From Clostridia bacterium (lineage in GTDB: Bacteria; Bacillota_A; Clostridia; Peptostreptococcales; JAAYPU01), in contig JAKSCF010000221.1 in the NCBI GenBank assembly GCA_022360735.1, positions 1 to 10,357 on the forward strand: 10,357 bases of DNA, read 5' to 3'. The position numbers and the translations under genes are program-made. The notes below the pieces were generated by a model. It did no database searches. It saw only the letters and a list, made by a program, of their open reading frames with translations, and was not told the DNA's origin. Numbering within the stretch: the first letter of the stretch is position 1; each line of letters opens with the position of its first letter. Positions 4,788-10,357 of the stretch are shown piece after piece.

Positions 4788-6815
4788 TCACTCTTTTATT
4801 CCTAGATATGCCTTACCTTGGGTTGTTATTGTGCTGCCTTGTTTCGTTTTTCCAATTTTAATGTAATGATCGCTGTCTAATTCATTCAAGATTTTCTTTA
4901 TTTTAGCCTCAGATATATTTAACCCCTTATCCATAAGGGCATTTTTTATAGAATTTCTACCAACTTTTTTGCCTTTTGAAACTAAACTATATATTTCTGC
5001 TAAAACGGTTTTATATAAATCGCTGTTATTTTTTTCTATAACACTGATATTTAATTGATAGGGCTGCATATAGTAAGGCAGATTCTTAAATGTTAAATTG
5101 TCAGACATTCCAAGTGTATTGCACATATAATCGACTATGTTTTGCAATTCTCTAATATTACCGGGCCAATTATATGAATCAAAATATTCTTTTATATCAC
5201 CAGGTATAGTAAGGGTTCTATTATAATTAAGTTTTGCGAAATAATTTATTAGAAATGGAATATCAGTACTTCGTTTTTTTAGAGATGGAATGTTTATAGG
5301 CAGTGTACACAGACGAAAGAATAAGTCTTCTCTGAATGTGCCTTCTTTTACCATGTGATTTAGATTTTTATTTGTTGCTGCAATTATTCTTACATCAATG
5401 GGAATAAATGAGCTGCTGCCTAACTTTCGCACTTCACGTTCTTCTAAAACTCTTAAAATTTTTTTCTGCAAATCTAAAGAAATATCACCAATTTCATCAA
5501 TAAAGAGTGTTCCGGTATGAGCCTCTTCAAATAATCCTATTTTCCCGCCTTTCTTAGCGCCGGTAAAGGCACCTTCTTCATATCCAAAAAGTTCACTCTC
5601 CATAATACTGGGTGTTAGTGCTGCAAAATTACAGGGTACAAATGGTTTGTTATACCTTGTTGATTCATTATGAATAGATTGAGCAAATAATTCCTTACCG
5701 GTACCACTTTCACCAACAAGAAGTATATTCAGATTTGTATTGGAAAACTTTTTAGCAAGTTTTATGGTATTATGAATTTCTTGACAATTACCTAATATAT
5801 CTTGAAAGGTGTATTTAGCAACTTGTCCTTTATCTTTTAGAGTTTGTCTTATTTTTGTTTCTGCTTTTTTCACATCAGCAACAGGATGCAATGATGCCAC
5901 AACACCGTTAATTGTTCCATGCTGTACAATTAAATTTTTGTTGATAACATAATGCTTGATTTTATACTTAATAATTTCATTTTTAGAATTTTCTCTTATA
6001 TTTAGAGTTTCACCCAGCTTGAATTCGGGAAATACTTCATCCACATTTTTTTGAAGTACCATTTCATCGTTTAAATTTAATATTTTTTCTGCTGTACTAT
6101 TAATGCTGATTATCTTTTTTTGAGAATCAATGGCTATGATGCCTTCATTAACGGAATTTAATATGACTTCTATTCTAGCTTTGAGCTGCTGGTTTTCTTT
6201 TAGCGTGTTGATAGATTTCACTGTTCTTTGCAGAATATGACTGATATATTCTCTGGAAACAGCATCCAGTGTTTTTTCTGGTAGATTTAGTCGGTGTACA
6301 ATATTCGAATATACCGAGAATGCAATGGTATTGGTTCCTAAATCAATACTTGTTTTGATTTGTGGAGGGACCAAAGAAGACATGCCGGTAGTGATAGCTG
6401 TTTTAATATTACTTGGGACATCCTCAGATTGAGAAGGGTAATATGGCAATAGATTGATATGTTCTATGCCTACATTTTTGATAATATTTATAGATTCTAT
6501 TGACATCTCATAATTATTTTGTACTAAAATGGCATTAGTGCCTTCTTCTAACTCAAGTAATTTATGTATTTTTTCAAAGTTTAGAGTTCTGGATATAATA
6601 ATATATTCTTTTTTTAACTTATGTCTTATTTTATTGAGTACAGCATTTGAAGTCACCAGATATATTTCAGTTCTTTCATGATTTTTGGGTTCCAGGCCGC
6701 TTTCCATTGACCAGCCTATAATTTCAAGATATTCACCAAAAATATTATTAAACTCTTTTATGATGGATGCACATGTAACGATAGTTTGGCTAACTATACA
6801 TATTGTTTTTTTCAT
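4788..6815 (-). CDS. Sigma-54-dependent transcriptional activator with PrpR-type N-terminal sensor, PAS and AAA+ domains
   Basis: Activator that uses ATP hydrolysis to open sigma-54 promoters. Domains in order: an N-terminal PrpR_N-like sensor (about 1-190), a short coiled linker, a PAS domain (about 212-315, with LNSVNEGIIAIDSQKKIISIN), and the AAA+ motor (about 338-580). The motor has Walker A GESGTGKE (368-375), the sigma-54-contacting GAFTGA loop (415-420), Walker B GTLFIDEIGD (435-444), the arginine finger region FREDLFFRL (494-502) and WPGNIREL (550-557). The C-terminus is not the usual Fis helix-turn-helix. Residues 600-675 look like a winged helix (ISEAKIKKILNELDSDHYIK). The ribosome binding site GAGGAGG is 5 nt before the start. 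It is divergent from the aminotransferase-symporter operon, whose sigma-54 promoter it presumably drives. Its signal is probably that operon's substrate or a product, which is inference. Confidence 0.93.
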   Translation of the reverse strand: MKKTICIVSQTIVTCASIIKEFNNIFGEYLEIIGWSMESGLEPKNHERTEIYLVTSNAVLNKIRHKLKKEYIIISRTLNFEKIHKLLELEEGTNAILVQNNYEMSIESINIIKNVGIEHINLLPYYPSQSEDVPSNIKTAITTGMSSLVPPQIKTSIDLGTNTIAFSVYSNIVHRLNLPEKTLDAVSREYISHILQRTVKSINTLKENQQLKARIEVILNSVNEGIIAIDSQKKIISINSTAEKILNLNDEMVLQKNVDEVFPEFKLGETLNIRENSKNEIIKYKIKHYVINKNLIVQHGTINGVVASLHPVADVKKAETKIRQTLKDKGQVAKYTFQDILGNCQEIHNTIKLAKKFSNTNLNILLVGESGTGKELFAQSIHNESTRYNKPFVPCNFAALTPSIMESELFGYEEGAFTGAKKGGKIGLFEEAHTGTLFIDEIGDISLDLQKKILRVLEEREVRKLGSSSFIPIDVRIIAATNKNLNHMVKEGTFREDLFFRLCTLPINIPSLKKRSTDIPFLINYFAKLNYNRTLTIPGDIKEYFDSYNWPGNIRELQNIVDYMCNTLGMSDNLTFKNLPYYMQPYQLNISVIEKNNSDLYKTVLAEIYSLVSKGKKVGRNSIKNALMDKGLNISEAKIKKILNELDSDHYIKIGKTKQGSTITTQGKAYLGIKE

Positions 6816-6831
6816 TATATCCTCCTCGTAA

Positions 6832-6886
6832 ATTAGGATTAACCTAATTATATCCTAATATTATTCTAATAAAAACCTAATAAAAG
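6832..6886. promoter_or_regulatory. Five-unit 11-bp repeat array, likely activator binding sites
   Basis: CCTAAT occurs at 6843, 6854 and 6876 and TCTAAT at 6865, exactly 11 bp apart. The inverted ATTAGG lies one unit earlier at 6832. Nearly all the C and G in this A/T-rich stretch is in these hexamers. An 8-bp inverted repeat ATTAGGAT/ATCCTAAT (6832-6839, 6852-6859) is embedded. The array ends about 80 bp before the -24 element at 6960, the usual distance for an enhancer, and begins just beyond the ribosome binding site of the activator gene. A perfect minus-strand TATAAT (complement of 6847-6852) lies inside it, so occupancy may also repress the activator's own transcription. Confidence 0.7.
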
Positions 6887-6957
6887 TCAATATTGTATGA
6901 TTTGACTTAAATTAAAGAAAAAAAGTGCTGAATTTATTAAAAAATTAATAATATTTT

Positions 6958-6974
6958 TTGGCATATGATTTGCT
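6958..6974 (+). promoter_or_regulatory. Sigma-54 (-24/-12) promoter of the aminotransferase-symporter operon
   Basis: TTGGCATATGATTTGCT has the invariant GG (6960-6961) and GC (6972-6973) separated by exactly 10 bp, with TTGGCA and TTGCT flanks as in the sigma-54 consensus. Transcription would begin near 6985. A sigma-54 activator gene lies directly upstream in the opposite direction. Confidence 0.85.
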
Positions 6975-6990
6975 CTAGTTAATTTTAAGT

Positions 6991-7032
6991 AAGGAGGTGT
7001 GTTTTATGATATTTTTTAACTATAAGTGCTGA
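6991..7032 (+). CDS. Eight-codon leader ORF with a strong Shine-Dalgarno sequence
   Basis: AAGGAGGTG (6991-6999), the best ribosome binding site in the window, precedes ATG at 7006. This opens an ORF of only eight codons (MIFFNYKC) ending in TGA at 7030-7032. It lies a few bases after the predicted sigma-54 transcription start. The aminotransferase start is 90 nt further on with its own ribosome binding site. It may be a translated leader peptide or a decayed gene start. Coordinates include the Shine-Dalgarno sequence. Confidence 0.45.
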   Translation, partial: KEVCFMIFFNYKC

Positions 7033-7039
7033 TAGCACT
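7025..7039. repeat. Perfect palindrome in the operon leader
   Basis: AGTGCT (7025-7030), GAT, AGCACT (7034-7039). It overlaps the stop codon of the eight-codon ORF and can form a small RNA hairpin or bind a protein. Its left part, AAGTGCTGA, also occurs at 6923-6931, upstream of the promoter. Confidence 0.5.
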
Positions 7040-7121
7040 ATATGAAGTAATAATAGTTTCAATATCATTCTACGTTATTTATTTTAATGCATTTAATAAA
7101 AATTTCAGGAAGGTAGATAAA

Positions 7122-8201
7122 ATGGAAAATATATTGGTTGTTCCAGGTCCTGGAAATATTCCTAAGGACATATTAGAAGTATACTCAAAAGATGTAATAC
7201 ATCATAGAACCGATACATTTGTCAAAGAGTATAGAAAGCTAAATGACAATATTCAAAAAGTCTTTAAAACAGAAAACACAGTTGTAACGTTAAGTACATC
7301 CGGTACCGGAGGAATGGAAGCTTCAGTAGTCAATTTATTTTCACCGGGTGATAAGGTTTTAGTAATCAATATAGGCAATTTCGGGGATCGATATATTGAA
7401 ATATGTAATGCCTATTCATTAAACACTTTCTCACTAGATTATAAGTGGGGTACCACATATAACCTTAAGGAAGTAGAGGCGTTCATACTAAAAAATGCTG
7501 ATTTAAAAGGTGTTTTAGTAACCCATAATGAAACTTCTACCGGCGTGCTAAATTCAATAGAACCCCTTGCAAAATTGACGAAAGACACAAACATATTGCT
7601 AATAGTAGATGCATGCACAGGATTATTAGTAAATGAATTTGAATTTGATTTATGGGGTGTTGATTGTGCTATAAGCTGCAGCCAAAAAGGATTTTCTTTA
7701 CCAACGGGACTTGCTTTTATAGCATTAAGCAAAAAAGCGGAAATGGCAATGGATAATAGTAAATGCCCAAAATATTTTTTCAATCTAAAAACCTATATTA
7801 AATCATATGAAGAACATGGCTATACACCTTTTTCACCTAATACGAGTGTCATAAGAGCGGCTTCTTATTCAGTTGAAAAAATTCTGGAAAAGGGTCTTGA
7901 TAATATAAGAGCTGAAAGTAATGAATTAAGAGCGCATGTTGTTAGCAGAATTGAAAAAATAGGATTCAAAGTTTTTTCAGATGACACTACTCGTAGTAAT
8001 TCTGTTTTAGTCATAGACCTTTGTGGAAAAACTTCAATGAAGCAAATGAAAAAGGATTTTGAAAAAAACCACAATATAACCTTGTCGTTAGGGAAAAATG
8101 AGTTTGCCGATACTGCATGGCGGATTGGAATTTTGCCTCCGATGGATAAGAAAAAAATAGATCATGTTATGGATTTGGTTGAAAAATATATAGCCAAGTG
8201 A
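7122..8201 (+). CDS. Class V aminotransferase, alanine-glyoxylate / serine-pyruvate aminotransferase family
   Basis: PLP-dependent cytoplasmic aminotransferase of 359 residues, the normal family length. The N-terminus ILVVPGPGNIP is the family's substrate-loop start. STSGTGGMEA (near residue 60) is the cofactor-phosphate region. VDACTG (about 165) supplies the Asp that contacts the pyridine nitrogen, and SCSQKGFSLPTGLAF (about 187-201) carries the Schiff-base lysine. I chose the ATG at 7122 because AGGAAGGT is 7 nt before it and the family motif starts immediately. An in-frame GTG at 7026 would add 32 mostly hydrophobic residues, has no ribosome binding site, and is less likely. Relatives use alanine, serine or glycine with glyoxylate or pyruvate; a related branch uses phosphonates, so the exact substrate is open. 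It is co-transcribed with the symporter 42 nt downstream from the sigma-54 promoter. Confidence 0.88.
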   Translation: MENILVVPGPGNIPKDILEVYSKDVIHHRTDTFVKEYRKLNDNIQKVFKTENTVVTLSTSGTGGMEASVVNLFSPGDKVLVINIGNFGDRYIEICNAYSLNTFSLDYKWGTTYNLKEVEAFILKNADLKGVLVTHNETSTGVLNSIEPLAKLTKDTNILLIVDACTGLLVNEFEFDLWGVDCAISCSQKGFSLPTGLAFIALSKKAEMAMDNSKCPKYFFNLKTYIKSYEEHGYTPFSPNTSVIRAASYSVEKILEKGLDNIRAESNELRAHVVSRIEKIGFKVFSDDTTRSNSVLVIDLCGKTSMKQMKKDFEKNHNITLSLGKNEFADTAWRIGILPPMDKKKIDHVMDLVEKYIAK

Positions 8202-8243
8202 TTTCCTTATAAAAAGTTTATTAGAAAAAAAGGAGAGGTTAAA

Positions 8244-9476
8244 ATGAGTATTGTTGATAAATATAAGAACATGTCTGACGCTTCTAAAATTCTTTTGTAT
8301 ATGTTAATTGGAGCAATATTGGGCATTATATTTGGAGAAAAAGCTACAATTGTAAAACCTATAGGTGATATATTTATTCGACTCTTAATGATGGCAGCCA
8401 TACCGCTAGTATTTTTTAACCTTCTATCTGCCATTACAGGCTTATCGGATGTTCGTACAGTTGGAAGAATAAGTACAAAGATAATGGTATATTATTTAAC
8501 GACTACTGCTTTTGCCGTTACGGTAGGACTCGTTATGATGAATATAATAAAACCGGGACTGGGAATGGTATTGGAAGGGGACGTTCCCACTGATATTGCA
8601 GCTGTCCCCAGTGTGTCTGAAATCATCATCGATCTCTTTACAAAAAATATTGTAGCCTCATTTGCAAAAGGAAATGTAGCACAAATAGTGGTATTTGCTG
8701 TAATATTGGGTGTATGTACGCTTTTTTTGCCAAAAGACAAAAAAGATGCATTAGAGAAGGGATTTACGCTTCTAGCCGATTTGTTTAGAAAAATGGTTGC
8801 AGTCGTACTAAAATTTGGTCCATTAGGTATTGGCGCTCTTGCTGCAAATACTGTAGGTAAGTATGGCTCTTCAATATTTGGTCCATTAGCAAAATTTATT
8901 GGTGCTGTATGGTTAGCGGATTTATTTATGATTTTAGTATATTTGATACTTTTAGCGACTATCGCGAAAATGTCACCTATAACCTTTTTAAAGAAGTCAG
9001 CCCCACTTTATGCGGTTACGACAGCGACTTGCAGCAGTTTAGCAAGTCTAACAGCTTCGATGGATATTGCGGAGAAAAGATTTAAATTCCCCAAGAAGAT
9101 ATACTCTTTCACGCTGCCTTTGGGTGCACAATTAAATAAAGACGGAACATCTGTATTTTTGGCTGCAGTTTTGATATTTACTTCACAGGCTTGTGGTATC
9201 TCTTTGTCTATCGAACAACAAATCAGTGCGGTTTTAATCGGCTTAATACTTTCAGAAGGCTCCGGAGGAATCCCAGGTGGCGGCATTGTAATTGGTATGA
9301 TATTTGTTAATGCTTTTGGCTTGCCATTAGAAGTAGGCGCTATAGTGGCAGGAATATACAGATTGATTGACATGGCCAGTACGACAATTAACTGTATGGG
9401 TGATATGGTAGGTACAGCTATAGTTGTAAAATCAGAAAGTAAAAAAAACGAATACGCTTTTAACTCAAATCAATAG
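8244..9476 (+). CDS. Dicarboxylate/amino acid:cation symporter (DAACS/SLC1 family), probably for a neutral amino acid
   Basis: Sodium- or proton-coupled inner-membrane importer, 410 residues with the GltPh-like fold: hydrophobic helices from residue 14 on, the Ser-rich HP1 loop (TATCSSLASLT, 260-270), TM7 with PLGAQLNKDGTS (292-303), HP2 SEGSGGIPGGGIVIG (337-351) and TM8 IYRLIDMASTTINCMGD (371-387). Asp376, Thr380, Asn383 and Asp387 keep the GltPh positions for amino-group and sodium binding. Two changes stand out. The Arg that holds the side-chain carboxylate of aspartate or glutamate is Ser379, and the TM7 motif NMDGT is NKDGT. Neutral-amino-acid members also replace that Arg, so serine, alanine or threonine is more likely than a dicarboxylate. 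The ribosome binding site is AGGAGAGG. The gene is second in the sigma-54 operon with the aminotransferase. Confidence 0.92.
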   Translation: MSIVDKYKNMSDASKILLYMLIGAILGIIFGEKATIVKPIGDIFIRLLMMAAIPLVFFNLLSAITGLSDVRTVGRISTKIMVYYLTTTAFAVTVGLVMMNIIKPGLGMVLEGDVPTDIAAVPSVSEIIIDLFTKNIVASFAKGNVAQIVVFAVILGVCTLFLPKDKKDALEKGFTLLADLFRKMVAVVLKFGPLGIGALAANTVGKYGSSIFGPLAKFIGAVWLADLFMILVYLILLATIAKMSPITFLKKSAPLYAVTTATCSSLASLTASMDIAEKRFKFPKKIYSFTLPLGAQLNKDGTSVFLAAVLIFTSQACGISLSIEQQISAVLIGLILSEGSGGIPGGGIVIGMIFVNAFGLPLEVGAIVAGIYRLIDMASTTINCMGDMVGTAIVVKSESKKNEYAFNSNQ

Positions 9477-9905
9477 TATGAGTTATGTATAATGAAATAT
9501 ATAACAATATTAGTCATTTCTCCATAGTCTTTTCATCATTTTTTCTAGGTCTTTAATATAACATAAAAACAGCATTATTTATGCTACTCATCTTAGTAGT
9601 GAGTAGGCAGGGACGGTTTTTCTTGGTTCAAATTCGAACCAAAAAGAACCGTCCCTTAATGTTTTTGTCCCAAAAATAAAAGGAAGCAAGTGAGGATTTT
9701 AAACAACAAGATTGAAGTAGACTGAAAAAGTATTCAGTATTGGTATGGTTTATAATAAAACTTGAAAGTGAGAAGTATGGTGGCGTAATGTATTTAAATC
9801 AATAAAATACCTACAAATTTGCCACAATTAATTGGATTAATATTGAGCTTTTCAGAATAGAGGAGCGTGACATATACTTTAGTTAAAGAGGAGGAGCGTA
9901 TTTAA
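9477..9905. other. Intergenic region with hairpins but no credible gene
   Basis: Apart from the REP-like hairpin described separately, it holds AGCAT/ATGCT (9571-9575, 9581-9585) and CTACTCA/TGAGTAG (9584-9590, 9600-9606). Neither has a T-run on the plus strand, so the symporter operon has no classical terminator here; the REP hairpin may serve. A TATAAT lies near 9751 and TATACT near 9872, without good -35 partners. GAGGAGCGT occurs twice shortly before the BglG-type gene (near 9860 and 9891). Confidence 0.5.
9610..9663. repeat. Solitary REP-like hairpin related to the RAYT ends
   Basis: GGGACGGTTTTTCTTGGTTC (9610-9629), 6-nt loop, GAACCAAAAAGAACCGTCCC (9636-9655): a 20-bp stem with one G-U and one mismatch. 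It is followed by AATGTT at the same offset as after the RAYT right end (9658-9663 versus 4772-4777). The right arm matches the element's right repeat exactly. It is a non-autonomous copy with no transposase gene, placed downstream of the symporter operon where such a stem could also protect or end the mRNA. Confidence 0.85.
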
Positions 9906-10357
9906 ATGAATGAGCGGTGTGCACAGCTTATTAACATGCTTATGTCAAGAGGTAAAACTGTCAAAGTGTCGGATTTAGCTGGTGCTCTAAAACTTTCTTC
10001 CAGAACTATCCGGTATGATTTGGATAAGATTGATGATTTTTTGAAAAAGAATCAATTACCGCAGCTCACCAGGAAACCACATTCAGGAATCAAATACACA
10101 CCATCGACATGCCAGAGACAAAAAATTCATTCACTTCTTGAAGGGCTTAACAGCTATGATTACATTTTAACTCCACAGGAACGAAAGAGAAATATCTTAG
10201 CGGAACTTTTTAAGGCCAAAGACTATATCACTATAGAAGATATGGCCACCCATATTTCCGTAAGCAGGGGTACGGTTTTAAATGACCTCAGGGATATTAG
10301 GCAGTGGTTTTTAAACCAAGGCCTTCGGCTGGAATCTTTACCTCACTTTGGAATCAA
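9906..10357 (+). CDS. BglG/PRD-type transcriptional regulator, N-terminal part (cut by window end)
   Basis: The first 150 codons are open to the window edge. Residues 5-60 form an HTH_11/DeoR-like winged helix (VSDLAGALKLSSRTIRYDLDKI), and residues 98-135 a second, Mga-like helix-turn-helix (YITIEDMATHISVSRGTVLNDL). Two N-terminal helix-turn-helix domains in this spacing are typical of the large MtlR/LicR-class activators, which continue with PRD domains and PTS EIIB- and EIIA-like domains and control sugar uptake. RNA-binding antiterminators of the BglG type lack these helix-turn-helix domains, so DNA-binding activator is the better guess. The start has AAGAGGAGGAG upstream at somewhat long spacing. 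The gene is visibly richer in G and C than its neighbours. Its PTS targets would lie beyond the window. Confidence 0.85.
   Translation, partial: MNERCAQLINMLMSRGKTVKVSDLAGALKLSSRTIRYDLDKIDDFLKKNQLPQLTRKPHSGIKYTPSTCQRQKIHSLLEGLNSYDYILTPQERKRNILAELFKAKDYITIEDMATHISVSRGTVLNDLRDIRQWFLNQGLRLESLPHFGI

Noticed and set aside
6832..6886. CRISPR-like or satellite repeat
   Set aside because: Units are only 11 bp, five in number, without spacers. The location between divergent genes ahead of a sigma-54 promoter favours binding sites.
7026..7121. GTG start giving a 391-residue aminotransferase
   Set aside because: No ribosome binding site at this GTG, the extra 32 residues are outside the family, and the ATG at 7122 has a well-spaced AGGAAGGT and the conserved N-terminus. 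Kept only as an alternative in the leader finding.
9571..9606. Two short hairpins after the symporter as its terminator
   Set aside because: Neither is followed by a T-run on the plus strand. The first has a short T-run only on the minus strand, where no gene needs ending.
9844..9878. Sigma-A promoter for the BglG-type gene
   Set aside because: TTGAGC near 9844 and TATACT near 9872 are spaced about 22 bp apart, too far for a normal promoter. No better pair was found.

Overview
The window is AT-rich DNA from a low-G+C Gram-positive anaerobe, most likely a member of the Clostridia. The pointers are a butyrate kinase gene, strong AGGAGG-type ribosome binding sites, A/T-ending codons, a sigma-54 enhancer-binding regulator for an amino-acid operon, and a RAYT-type transposase with GGGACGGTTCTTTTTG repeats of a kind I associate with clostridial genomes. 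I see no tRNA, rRNA, CRISPR array or phage genes.

Layout. (1) 1-1300: the tail of an upstream reading frame, with an in-frame TGA near the window edge, then butyrate kinase (buk) and a terminator. (2) 1296-2070, minus strand: a FadR-type GntR regulator with a near-consensus promoter and its own terminator. (3) 2200-3000: two unrecognised small genes, convergent on one shared long hairpin. (4) 3000-3460: a gene-poor stretch with an 11-bp inverted repeat, an orphan intrinsic terminator (possible small RNA), a perfect palindrome, a TTGACA/TAATAT promoter and a 30-codon leader ORF ahead of peptide deformylase (def). (5) 3916-4777: a RAYT/REP element whose left repeat supplies the -35 box of its own promoter; a solitary hairpin copy of the repeat lies at 9610-9655. 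(6) 4788-9476: a divergent regulatory module. On the minus strand is a PrpR-like sigma-54 activator. On the plus strand, behind a good -24/-12 promoter, are a class V (alanine-glyoxylate/serine-pyruvate type) aminotransferase and a DAACS-family symporter. (7) 9906-end: the first 150 codons of a BglG/PRD-type regulator, cut by the window edge.

The most coherent story is region 6. The sequence between the divergent genes holds five 11-bp units (CCTAAT at 6843, 6854 and 6876, TCTAAT at 6865, and the inverted ATTAGG at 6832), all on one helical face. They start about 84 bp upstream of the sigma-54 promoter and adjoin the activator gene. This is the expected geometry of an upstream activator array that may also control the activator. 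The transporter has lost the arginine used by acidic-amino-acid members of its family for the substrate side chain (Ser379 here). That points to a small neutral amino acid such as alanine or serine, which fits the aminotransferase. The module therefore looks like a sensed, sigma-54-controlled system for import and transamination of a neutral amino acid. The mRNA leader also carries an eight-codon ORF with an excellent Shine-Dalgarno sequence and an overlapping palindrome.
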